DNA of 64,000 bases from positions 1,612,001 through 1,676,000 of the forward strand of contig CP087212.1 in NCBI GenBank assembly GCA_020912385.1, in the 5' to 3' direction. Position 1 is the first letter of the stretch, and every line of letters starts with the position of its first letter. Below the pieces are notes generated by a model. The model worked only from the letters and a program-made list of their open reading frames with translations, was not told the origin of the DNA and ran no database searches. The translations under genes and the position numbers were made by a program. The stretch comes from Neofusicoccum parvum (Eukaryota > Ascomycota > Dothideomycetes > Botryosphaeriales > Botryosphaeriaceae). Shown in pieces: positions 42,610-53,450 of the stretch.

Positions 42610-45600
42610 GGCGGTGGTGGTGTGACGTTATGGGCGCGGGTTGGATGCGAGAGGGGGAGAGGCGCGGTTTTCGGGTGCGGAATGTACGGAGAGACTTCTT
42701 TGGAATGCAGGCAGAGGGGATTGGAGCGTTCACATATGCTCGGCCTGGGTGGGAGGGGCGAGCTACAAGAATAGAAAAGGCGTGTCTCGCTCGGGCGTGC
42801 TGCTTATCGATGGTGGAGTGTTTTGGCTTGGCCGGTTCAGCGTTTCAGGATTGCTGGCAGCCGGGAGGGCTTGCTGCGGTGAGAAGGCGCGCGGTGAGCA
42901 GAGCGTCGGAGAGAGGTGGGCCTGGGGGTGATGCGCCAGGGCAGGGCAGACGGCGCGGGCGGATGGTTGGTCGCGGGCAGCGACTGGACGAGCGCACGGG
43001 CAGCGCGGCCGGCGAGCGCGGCGGCTGGCAGAGGCCTTTAAGAGAGCGCCTGAGCACAAGCTGTCCCGCGCATTCCATGCGTTCACGCGCTCAGGAATGG
43101 CAATAGCAATACTCGTAGCGCCCCCGAAGCAGCAAGGCTGGATTTTGCAAGCGGGTTCCCTGGTTGCTGCAGCCCTAGCGCCAATTGCTCGCGACCCGCA
43201 CCCCTGCGTGGCGACGTGAAGCAGGCAGCTTTTGGTTGTGCTGCGCTGCTTCGATGCCCCGTCGCCGAGCCAGAGTGCTGTCCGGGCAGGCGCATGTGTG
43301 TCATCGCGGTGCTGCGTGCGACCCGTTTTCCGCGCTGCCCGCATGCAGGCCTGCACCCAGTATTGCCTCTCTCACGCGACGTAGCGGCACAGCGGCGCCT
43401 ACCACACCACAGCCCAATCCTCACCACCACGGCGCCCCTGCCCCCCCAGCAAAGTCGCATCTGTGGCCATGGCGACGCCGACGCGCCTCTTATCGCCCAC
43501 AGGCTCCTCCCGGTGCAGGAGCTGCGTTTTCAAACGACACGCTTGGCAGCTTCCCACCTAACTTGAACCGCGGGACGTCTCATCGCCAGCCCCAGCCCGA
43601 GATGCCTTATCACCGCCTTTGCTCGGCCTCCCGTCCTCAAGGCAGCTTTCCTTCGGCCCTACAGAGATATGTCCGCAGCCAAGCATCCGGTGTGTCCATC
43701 AAACCAGCCTGGTGTCACCAGCAAAGCAATTTTCTTCCATCCCCCCAAACCCTTAAGACGCTTTCTGTGCGATCTGCCAAGTTCGAAACTCCCTCCCCAA
43801 ATATCTCGGGTGGGCTTGTCTTCCACGCTGTCTGGGAACTGCGGCAGTGCCGGCAGCCGTCTCGTCATCTCTCCGGTTTGTCGTGGGCGGACGTACGCGC
43901 ATGACGCAATCCGTGTGGGCCTTGGCCGCCCTGCGTTGTCCGGTAAGGCCAACAGCATCTACAGAAGGCCGTTCTGGCCAGTCGTTAATCTGTCGAAAAG
44001 GCCGAGTCCGTGGGGATTTGGAGCATTCGTCGAGACGGCTTTGACTTGGTCGCAAGAACTTTAGATGCTTTGAGCCTGTGCAGCCCAGGTGGCTCCCGTC
44101 CTGCGGAGAAGCCCTGCACTCTGCAATTCGTCAGGTGTAGCACCACTCTGTATACGTACAGCGGCGGGTGTGAGACTCAGATCGCACGGCTTTACGCAGA
44201 TCTGTGCAACAGAACCCTCCATTTGCCGTCCAAGGTAAGACCGCGCCAGCCAGCATCTCACTTTGTTTGCGGGCGATTTTAAATATTCGTGCTACTTTTT
44301 CTCTTCCTTTCTTCAAGCTTACTTTTATCACTTCCAGTGCTCCAAAATTTGATTTCTGTCTTTCTTTCCCAACGCTTTTCCCCCACTGTTATGCAAACCC
44401 ACCTCGCGGGTTCGGACAGCATTGCAGCAGCAACATCTCTGTAGGCTGATAAGCCGATCACCTGAATGTATTCGGCCGCCTCCTTGCTCCACTACCACAC
44501 CCGGACAATTCTTCCAGCTCATCATGTGCAAAAAAAAAAAGCCCTACACTGCAATGCTTTTCGAGCCAGATCTGGTCCGCCGATTCTTTAGGGAGCGTGA
44601 AGGAACATGTAGCAAGCCGCTGGAGAAGCTGAGATGCCACGCGGACAAAGGTGGGGCGAACAATAAGTCGAAAGACCCCCTCAGTCATCAATTGTGGCTC
44701 TGGTTCAGCCCTCCGACTTGTGCCCAATCGGAGAAGACCCACCGAGAGTTCATGCCTCCAAATGGGGTGCAGGATCATGCGGCACATGACGGCCGCTCTG
44801 CGCGACTGGTCCTTCATCTGCATACACGTAACTGGCTCATGTCGCAACTAGCTTTCCCAACTCCGACACTTCTTGAGAATATGATGCACAAATGACTAAC
44901 AGCCGGCCGACGGTTTCGGCGGGCTTGACGGCTGAACGGGCTGTATACACACTAGGCAGACGGGACCGGAATGTGCTTCTGTGTCCGGGGACCTGCCTGT
45001 GTCGCAGCTGACAGTCGCACAACACCAACCACCGCATTGGACAAGACTGGGTCTTCCAACGAAACTCGTCCAATATCTGACACGACGGATCTCTCAGTGA
45101 AGTCGATGCAGCCTCGACAGACCGCGCGCGTAGACGGCCAAGGCAGCCGTTAGTTCGTGAGGCCGCGAAATTAAGCAGAGAAATTGGCTACCCCGCAAAA
45201 GCACCTGCATTTTACCCCGGGCTGCAGCGCAAGCGAGCCGTCTGCCGGCCAGGGACGAGGTCAATGACGGACCGAGATCCAGAAAGCGGGCAAACGTGTG
45301 ATGTGCACGGTGGGCCGAGCGGGCGATATTGGTGGAACTTGCCGCTTGCCGATGGCAGCACGCGCTCCGTCTTCTGCCTGTGTGCGCGTGTGGCTTTGCC
45401 GCCATCCCCAACGGTAGCAATGCTCCGGTGCCAGCATGCGCGGGAGGCGGAGGGCACAGCGGACGCGGGCGCAAAGGGAGGGCCGGGCGGGTCGCCGAGT
45501 GCTGTTGACTGACGGGTCTTCAGCAAGCAGGAAAAGGAAGCAGCGATGGCGAGCGTGTGGCGCCTGCCTCGGACTCGCTGTCGCGTCTGGATGCCCGGCG

Positions 45601-46208
45601 GCGTGGTCCGGCAGTCCTCAGCAGATCCCTCAGCCTACCACCGCGCCGCCTCCGCACCTCGCGGGTCTATTATTGCTCGCACACGCACCGCGAGCCCGAA
45701 TCCTCGCGATCGTCCGAGGGCCGCAGCCGGTGACGCTGCGCTGCGCCGCGCCGCCCGCGCTGCTAAGGGCCCGGCAGTGCGACTCCGGCGGCGGCGAGCC
45801 CAGCTGCTGATGCGCTGGTGGTGCTGGGGCGTCCGCTAGCTGCTCGTGATGGCGAGCCACTGTCGCCCAGCCCGCCCGCATGCAAGGCCGGCCTCTTGTG
45901 TCTGCAGAGGCGGGCTGCGTGTGGAGATGCGGAGGCGCTGGCAGGGCTGGTCCGTTGGTCGCGTTCGCATCCCTCCAACGACAGCAGATCTTTCCCGGCC
46001 GCCCGGTCTATGCACTCCGTACCTACTTCTGCCTCCCGTTGGGGTGCCTGCTCCGGCTGACGTTGTCTACATTTCTCCGCCCTCAGCTGTTCTTTGCTCA
46101 CCCTCAGCTCCTTCGCTCTTCTGTGCCCCGACCCTCCCACCGCCTGCTCCACCACCACCCCAATGCTGAACATGTAGCCTTCACCCTTCCCCTCGAACCT
46201 ACTACGTC
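42610..46208. other. 3.6-kb stretch without recognisable gene
   Basis: GC-rich, with many overlapping frames on both strands (largest 43185-43904, 239 codons) that show no family likeness, start context or splice partners. A solo arm of the foldback family sits at 44008-44036, and a weaker match near 42714-42735. There is a 12-A tract near 44528. The last 200 bases are C/T-rich and form the probable leader of the next gene. A lineage-specific gene or non-coding RNA cannot be excluded. Confidence 0.45.
44008..44036 (+). repeat. solo arm of foldback repeat family
   Basis: CCGTGGGGATTTGGAGCATT and the following CGTC match the right arm of copy 1 (read on its minus strand) at about 24 of 29 positions. 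I found no inverted partner within 100 bp. Confidence 0.55.
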
Positions 46209-47409
46209 ATGGCTCCTGCTGTTGCTCTCACGCGCCGTGCTGGCGACGATCCCCAGGTCGGCCGCCCCACAAACCCAGATGGCTTGGTGCTGGAGGCATG
46301 GGCACAGGGCTACATGGTCGGCTCCCTAGTGATCATGCTCTGCATTACCATCGCCAATATGCGCAGAGGTGTCATTCTGCACAAGCTCATTCTCATCGAG
46401 GTATGCGTTCATATGTGACGTTCCTGCATCCATGCCAAATGCGGAAGTTCCATGGCCCTGCATTGCTAACGCTTTGGGAAGCTCTTCATGGGAATGTTTC
46501 ACGGCACCTTTATATTCGCCCACGAGCCTTACTACGGCTGGTATCTTTCCGCTACGGCAATATTCCTGAACGCGTCGTGGTCCCTGCACAATGTGATAGC
46601 GTGGTTGAAGAACAAGCCGTTCTTAAGCCGCAAAGTCTCCATTTTCTACATCACCACCGTCATCATTGCTCAAGGCTATTGGGTTCTTGAGATATACGCC
46701 AACTTCACCTTCTTCAACAACATCAACAAAATATTCCTCAAGACTCGACCCTTTGAGGCGCTGTTCCGGTAGGCTCACCATCGCACCCCCGAACGAAACG
46801 AAACAACAAACCGCTGACACTTTGTTATGTAACATCAGTGATCCCTGGTGGATCTTCACCACCATCTCCCTAGTGTGGAATATTCATCATCGATACGATC
46901 TCACAGTCTACCAGATTGTCCGCATCTCACCCCGTTTCGGTGTCTTGCTGGTGTCCATGGGACTTTCCATGGTCTTCATCCTCATCGACATCCTCGCTGT
47001 CACCCGCGTCTTCAACGCCCACGCCCTGCCCGATGGCATCAATCCCTTCTGGAAGCTCGCTTTTGTCTTCAAATGTCTGACCGATACCATTGTCCTTGAT
47101 GACTTTAAGACTGCGCTAGACCGCCTTAGCAAAGCCAGGAAGAGACAGCTGAGTACTGTAGGGGGACAACTGGAGGACGGCGACTTTGAGGGCTTCCACG
47201 GCTGGGCGCAGAACTGGGCAGGTGTCGGTATTGATTCCGGAAAGGAGAAGGTCAGAAAGATGAGCCCGGCAGTCAGGAGGGTGGAGGACGTGAAGTTCGC
47301 AGACAGGGACGAGGAGCACGACGTTGTTGCGCCGCTGAGCATGGATGAAGCACTAAGGCGGCCGAGGACCCGGATGGAAAGTGTGCATTCAGAGATGAGG
47401 CTGCTTTGA
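46209..47409 (+). CDS. seven-helix membrane protein, unrecognised
   Basis: A 349-aa integral membrane protein. Exons are 46209-46400, 46482-46768 and 46839-47409; introns of 81 and 70 nt have GTATGC and GTAGGC donors, and the first has a TGCTAAC branch site. I count seven hydrophobic segments: about residues 35-52, 60-78, 86-106, 118-145, 162-176, 193-215 and 232-252. A hydrophilic tail of about 95 residues, rich in Lys, Arg and Glu, follows. There is no signal peptide. A conserved-looking block reads DPWWIFTTISLVWNIHHRYD. Seven helices with a long charged tail would suit a receptor-like fungal protein, but no known receptor motif is visible, so I assign no function. The short Ala/Pro/Arg-rich N-terminus is variable in character. 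Confidence 0.75.
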
Positions 47410-49066
47410 GGACGGACTCCCTATTAAGACAAAACAGCATGATGCTTAAAGGCATCCGCGGACATGTTGCTGCCTTCCAGATACAGCATTAGGGGTACTT
47501 TCCATACCCCGCACTCCAAGAAGCACCCAAACCTTGGACAGAGGCGTTGGAGAAGAAAATGACGTCCGGAGGGGAAGCAATCGATAAACGATTAATATCG
47601 ACCTACCACATCCATTCCGGAATCAGGCAAGAACTTTCACGACATTCAGCCGCCTGGAAACCCCTGCCCCCTGCCGGCACTAGGCGACGAATCAATGGGT
47701 AGGCTGCCTTGATACACTCGAGTCTCAGAAAGATCACCCGTAGAAACCCCGATTCGAATCAAACACCAGGATACCCCACGATAGGCCCAGGACCTCTTCA
47801 AGAAAGAATGAGTAAGAGAAGCCGGAGACATCGAGTCGAAGTTGAGGAGGGCCCAGAGACTAGAAGCCAGCTGCTATGGAGGGCTATTACAGCCGATGGC
47901 TGGTGCAAATGGCACTGAGCCTCCTTGCCAGACTGATCCGTCAAAATCAGTCTCCGCAATCCAGAGCCCACGTCTTCGTTCGGATAGCTTTGCCATACCT
48001 TCGGAGGTAACTCTGCCCCCGAAAGAATTCTGGCCCCAGGTAGGCAGTCTGTACAACAACACGTCAGCACACTGCCTCCACCATCGCCATGTTTGTACAA
48101 CAACCAAAGCCGACCTTTTCGCCCCACACCCTCAGCAAACTCTACGGCAATCACATACGTGCGTTCAGTACTCCCTTTCTGGACATCCATCTTCCTGTAC
48201 ATACTACAACAAACAATATGGGCGCAACACCACGATCCGCACGGCCGTCCGGAATATATCATCAGCTTTGTTTGGCATCTTTCAATCGTTTCACCGCACC
48301 GTTGCTGCCTGTTTCACTGTATCCGAAGCTCCTTGTTTCTGATCTCTTACCGCCTTTCCTTCGTGATACCCCACATCAACATTATAATACCCACAATTGT
48401 TTCTTGTCTGAGAGAGAGGAGAAGGGAGCTTCCTGTAACTACAATCTTACACGCTAAAACACAACATGCGCAATGAATCTTGCATAACGGCTTCACACTG
48501 CTCGAAACTGACCGTGCAGCCGACAGTGTCAATGCCGGTAAATGCCGTGGATTATCCGACGAGTGCATGAGTGCCAAGAGTAGGTGTTCGCGAGGCAGAT
48601 CGCAGTCGTGCAGTTGTCAGACTGGAGATGCGTCAAAGCCTCTTGCGGCATTTTGATGGGCATATGCTGCGGGCCGATCCGCGACATTGGGGACGGTGAC
48701 AGCACGGATTTAGTCAAGTGCGGTACATGGTGGCTTTGATTTGTGACTACCAATTACTGTTACTCGTTGTGTAAGAGCCTCGAGGACGCAACAACTTGCC
48801 TATTCGGTATCCTGAAAGCCGACTCGAGGTACCCTGTGGCTATTCGATGCATTTGTGTTACTCGGAAGTGCCGATGCGAAGTCTTTTGTTGGTTCTGCCA
48901 TTCTGCCCGAAATCACTCGTTCTCTTCGTCCCTGGGCAAGCTTTTCGAGGGATCCTCAGCAGCTGACACTTTCCCACCACAGTCAAAATAGAAGCCATAT
49001 AGTGCCATCGCCGGGCTGCTTGATTCAACTCCAGACTCCTGGTTCCCTGCTGGTGCTCGCCACTCT
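47410..49066. other. 1.7-kb spacer between convergent genes
   Basis: No gene is recognised. Frames at 47842-48342 and nearby overlap each other in several phases and lack family likeness. A GATTCGAATC palindrome near 47752 recalls a tRNA T-loop but has no stem or acceptor arm around it. Confidence 0.5.
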
Positions 49067-50236
49067 TTATTTCGCGCCCTTGCCCTTCGCCTCGGATTCT
49101 CCGAGCTCTCTTATAAGAACCTTGACGGGACCCTCCTGCATGTCCTCCTGACCGTCCTCAAAGCCGGGGCTAACACCCACAGCGAGGTGCTTACCGTCAT
49201 CCGAGAATGACAGCGCGGCAATGCTGGACGGGTAGCGCTGGTACTGCCGTATCCTCCTTTTCGCGATGCCGTCCCACAGGGCGACGACGCCGTCGCCGCC
49301 GCCAGAGGCGAAGGTGCCAAAGTGCGGGTGGTAGGCGAGGGCGTTGACGGGGAAGACGGTGTCGACGCCGTCGAGATTCTGCCGGTGGCACTTGAAGGCG
49401 TACTTGCGTGCCTGGCTCTCGGGCGACGGGTCGAACCATTCAACGGCGACGCGCCCCTCGATGCTGCTGCTGGCGTAGCCTGCGTCGGTCGGCATGCACG
49501 CCACCGCCCGCGTCATGAACTTGAGCGACGACTCGCGCCGCTGCCACGGCTCCGGCGACAGCGCGTTCGACGGGTCTGTGTTCTCCGACGCCAGCATCTG
49601 GAGAGCCTTCAGGTCGTAGATGTGCACTGCCCGCGATGCCATGGCGACTACCAGCTTGGTCGCGGTCGCGGAGAGGGAGAACGGCTTCGAGGGCAGCTGG
49701 ACGGTCGTTGGCGGCTGCGAGGGGTCGGAGGGGAAGTGGATGTGCAGCGTTGCGTCCCAGGACGCCGACACCAGCAGGGCGTGCTCGCGGCTGTAGACGA
49801 CGGACTTGACACCGGCGTTGTGCGAGCTTAGCACTGTGCTCTCGCCCGTTTGTAGGTCGATCCTGCACGGCATGCCTAGTCAGCCATTTATCCCACTCCT
49901 GCCTGTGTTCTTGCATCTCTGCCGGCGAGATTCTCACCTCTTGACGTCCCAGTCGAGGCCGGCGCTGAAGGCCTCGTTCTCATCCTTGCCAAAGCATACG
50001 TCCAGCACGGGCGCGCGGTGTTCGACTTTCTGGAGGAGTTCGCCGCCAGGCTGCGAGTGTGTGTCATAGAGGTAGATGTGCTTGTCCCATGATGAGACGA
50101 GCAACCGGGTCGGGATACCGGGCGCAAATGTGAGGGACGAGATGGCGTCGGTGGGAGGTTGCGCGAGCTCGAATTGGTCTGTCTAGGGTTTAGCATGAGC
50201 GCATTACATCACCAGGGAGGACTTACTAGAGCTCAT
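49067..50236 (-). CDS. BUB3: spindle-checkpoint WD40 protein BUB3
   Basis: Kinetochore checkpoint protein that recruits BUB1 and MAD3/BUBR1, 348 aa, the usual size. Minus-strand exons are 50227-50236, 49938-50178 and 49067-49862; introns of 48 and 75 nt. The first exon is only 10 nt, giving MSS plus one base, and continues as NQFELAQPPTDAISSLTFAP. The protein is a seven-blade WD40 propeller. Blade marks include LLVSSWDKHIYLYD, SASWDATLHI and SGGGDGVVALWD. The signature block for BUB3/RAE1 proteins is GRVAVEWFDPSPESQARKYA followed by FKCHRQ, which marks BUB3 rather than a generic WD40 protein. Its start lies 219 bp from the divergent GPN2 start, so the two share a promoter. Confidence 0.94.
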
Positions 50237-50455
50237 ATTGAAATCTGTAGCCTGTAGCCGCTGTGCGGGGTATTGCTGAAGGGTAACAGAAGCTGTTGTT
50301 TGGTGTTGACGGGCGGGAAGGCGGTGGCAGAACGCACGCGGCAACGATTTCTGCATAGGGAATTCGTCATGATCGGCGCCGGCGCGTCTTTCCAGCGCCT
50401 TCGAGCTTCACTTTGCGCCGCAGCTCGCACAACAACTACCGCTCTACCGTTCAAA
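50237..50455. promoter_or_regulatory. bidirectional promoter of BUB3 and GPN2
   Basis: The two start codons are separated by 219 bp, which must hold both 5' leaders and the shared promoter. No TATA box is visible. This is compact for a region serving two genes. Confidence 0.7.
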
Positions 50456-51766
50456 ATGCCCTTCGCACAGCTAGTGATAGGGTCGCCTGGTGCAGGCAAG
50501 TCGACGTACTGTAATGGCATGCACCAGTTCATGTCCGCCATCGGTCGCAAATGCTCCGTAGTCAACCTCGACCCCGCCAACGACCATACTTCCTACCCCG
50601 TTGCCCTCGATGTACGCGATCTGGTGACACTAGAAGAGATCATGGAGGCTGAAGAGCTGGGGCCAAATGGAGGCGTCTTATATGCTTTGGAGGAGCTGGA
50701 GCACAACTTGGACTGGCTTGAGGCTGGCTTGAAGGAGCTCGGAGGTGCGCAGTTCCTCCGCAAGGTGCTTTGCTTATGCTAATAGTGAGCACAACAGATG
50801 ATTACGTATTATTTGATTGTCCGGGCCAAGTCGAGCTCTTCACACACCACTCCTCACTGCGCCACATCTTCTTGCGCTTAGAAAAGCTCGGGTACAGAGT
50901 CCGCGGTCCTCCCCTAAGCGTCTTGCCTGAGAGAAGCTAATGCGGCGATAATACAGCTCGTAGTGGTCCAGCTTACAGACTCATACGTAATCTCGCAGCC
51001 CTCGTTATACATCTCCGCCCTCCTTGTCGCCCTCCGGGGAATGCTCCAGATGGACCTGCCCCACATCAACGTCCTCACCAAGATTGACAACCTCCGCAAC
51101 TACCCAGACCTCCCTTTCAACCTCGATTTCTACACCGAAGTCCAAGCACTGGACTACCTACAACCACACTTGGAAGCCGAGCAGGGTTCCCGCTTCGGAA
51201 GCAGGGTGACAGCGTCATCAACGGAGAAGGATGATGTGGATATGGACAACCTGGAAGACGAGGACGACCCGGGGAAACCCAAATCAAAATTCTCGGCACT
51301 GAACTCTGCTATCTGTGAGATGATTGAGAACTTCAGTCTTCTGTCGTTCCACACACTGGCTGTCGAAGACAAGCAGTCGATGCTGACGCTCCTGCGCGCA
51401 ATCGATCGGGCTGGCGGGTATGCTTTCGGCGCTGCAGAAGGAGTCAACGAGACGGTCTGGCAGGTTGCCATGCGTGAGGGAGAGACTATGCTGGAGCCGC
51501 GAGATGTGCAGGAGCGCTGGCTCGACAGGCGGGACGAGTTTGACGAGATGGAGAGGGAGGCTTGGAAGAAAGAGGCGGAGGCAGAGGGAGACGGTGCGCC
51601 ACCAGGTCCTCAGAGCGTCAGGGTGGGCGAAGATGGCAAGGCTGCAACACCAGTGGCTGTGGAGAAGTCGTTTGAGGACATGGATATCGAAGAGATGGAG
51701 GCACTTAGTAAGAAGGGTACTGCAGGCGGGCGAGATAGTGGGATTAAGGTCGTTCGGAAGGACTGA
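50456..51766 (+). CDS. GPN2: GPN-loop GTPase 2
   Basis: Cytosolic GTPase needed for assembly and nuclear import of RNA polymerase II (and III), 399 aa. Exons are 50456-50744, 50798-50898 and 50957-51766; introns of 53 and 58 nt with TGCTAAT and GCTAATG branch sites. Motifs: P-loop GSPGAGKST (residues 9-17), LDPAND, the family-defining GPN loop (69-71, LGPNGG), FDCPGQVELF, and TKID as the base-recognition motif. Intron removal rebuilds LGDDYVLFDCPGQ and LGYRLVVVQLTDS exactly. The Cys- and Glu-rich tail carries an acidic stretch (DNLEDEDDPG) typical of fungal GPN2. GPN1 and GPN3 have other lengths and tails. It is divergent from BUB3. Confidence 0.94.
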
Positions 51767-52261
51767 GAACATGTAAGATAATATGAAAGACCTTGGTGAT
51801 AATAGAGCCATGGCGTCCACTCGCGCAGTCACAGCGTTTCAATTAACATGGTGAATAAGTGTTCTTACAAGGATAAACAAGTGGGAAGACATAGAACCAG
51901 CCAAAAGACAGCTTCACAACTACGTAAAGCCACCTACCTATCTTGACCTCTCAAGAGATAGATGACACAACAAAAACTCACTCAAAAAGCATAAATCTCT
52001 TGTATTTGTCTTTTTTTTTTCATATCAATGAATTGTTGCCTACGTCAGAATGTGCCCCGCGCTGTTATCGATAACGGGAGTGAGCTCCAAAGTCAATTCC
52101 GTCATCAAACGCGACGGCGCGTCCAAAAACATCAGCCCACTACGACAAGACTGCTCCTGCAATTGCTCAAAAGCTCAATCTTTCACTAACTCGTCTACAG
52201 AGCCACAGCAACCATAGCTTCCTCACGCATAAAGCCCCGACTTACGCAACTTCTGCGCACT
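51767..52261. promoter_or_regulatory. spacer and promoter of the following gene
   Basis: AT-rich 3' region of GPN2 followed by the leader of the next gene. Contains a T tract near 52010-52019. No gene is recognised. Confidence 0.5.
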
Positions 52262-53450
52262 ATGTCGACCACCTCCGGGAGCGCAGAGAAAAGCCCCGCG
52301 CCATGGAAGAGCACCTTCCTCTCGCACATCGGCAAGCTCGACTCACCCGAGTTCGTGCTCTCCACGCTGCAAAAGGCGCCTGAAGGCTCTCCCGTCCCTT
52401 ACGTCCCACGCGCTCGCTACTGTATCTTTCGAGGCTTCTTTGCCGAGCTTCCGGAGAACACGCACAACCAAGCACCCATGAACGAGCGCGTATACGAGAG
52501 CGACATGCCCACGTTTACGACAGATGTGCGCATGCTCAAGGTTCCGCAGCTCTTTGGCTCCAGCGCCGGCCACGCGAACAGCGAGGAGCAGTGGCAAGGC
52601 AGCGGCGGAGGTGGGCCTGTCGAGGCCGTCTACTGGGTTAAGCCTACTATGACACAATGGCGGGTCAAGGGCGAAGCTTTCATTCTCGGACCGGATATTG
52701 AGGGCGATGGCGAAGAGAGCTCGGGCGTGCGCACTGTCAAAAGCGAGCTTGGGAAGAGGATGCGGGTGGTCAAGCCTGGGAAGGAGAAGGAATGGAGCTG
52801 GGAGACGGAAATGACGGCGCACTTTGGCAACACTCCCCCCGGGTTGAGAGGTATGTTACTGCATTTCCTTGCTTGAGTTTTGTTATCTTGTGATCTTCGT
52901 TTTCGTCTGTATACGAAGTGTTCGCGCTGGTCACTCGACATTTTCCAGCTGGGCGACGTTCGCGAGGCGGAATTGGGACACAGGGAGAGCAGATCCCAGA
53001 CCACGGTGTTGGAAGACTAGCTGTGGAGGGCTGCTTCGAGCCGAGGCATGGAGATGCAAGGCGACAGACGATATCCTGGAAGGCATTTGCCTCGGTTCCT
53101 TTCTGAGCAGAGAGAAGCGAAGCCCACCCCCAAACCGGGGATTCAGGTGTCACCACGACGTTTGCTATGTTGCACGGCCTCGCTGACGGCCCTCGCATTT
53201 TTCAGGCAGCTTCCGCGCACCGCCTCCAGGGCGGCCGGTCACCGAGCCGTATGACGAGGAGAATCTCAAGTTGGGGACCAAGGTTGACGACTTGCACCAT
53301 AAGGTTGCACGCAAGAATTTCAGGGTGGTGGTGATCAGGCCGCAAGAGGTGGAACAGACGGATTTGAGCGATCCAGAGAAGGCTAGACGCTACTTGTATA
53401 CGTACTCGCAGGACACGGCCGAATGGAAGACGCAGGAGCTGTGGCCGTAG
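52262..53450 (+). CDS. pyridoxamine-phosphate-oxidase-like FMN-binding protein (Alr4036 type)
   Basis: A split-barrel flavoprotein of 277 aa. Exons are 52262-52850 and 53206-53450, with a 355-nt intron (GTATGT donor, TTTCAG acceptor), the longest in the window. The start reads APWKSTFLSHIGKLDSPEF, then the barrel strand YVPRARYCIFRGFFAELPEN. The Arg/Phe in RGF and the later EAVYWVKPTMTQWRVKGEA correspond to FMN-contacting strands in the Alr4036-type domain of the pyridoxamine 5'-phosphate oxidase superfamily. Splicing gives HFGNTPPGLRGSFRAPPPG, a smooth family junction. Genuine pyridoxamine phosphate oxidase activity is not assured: the family is broad and this fungal branch is uncharacterised. 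Cytosolic by inference. No neighbour suggests a pathway. Confidence 0.85.

Noticed and set aside
43185..43904. 239-codon plus-strand frame
   Set aside because: Starts with a non-ATG codon, has low-complexity composition and several equally long overlapping frames on the other strand.
44422..44895. 157-codon plus-strand frame in the large gene-free stretch
   Set aside because: No family likeness, contains a poly-A tract coding for a Lys run, and has no promoter or splice support; kept only as an unsupported possibility.
47740..47765. GATTCGAATC resembling a tRNA B box
   Set aside because: The palindrome has no flanking stem or cloverleaf arms.
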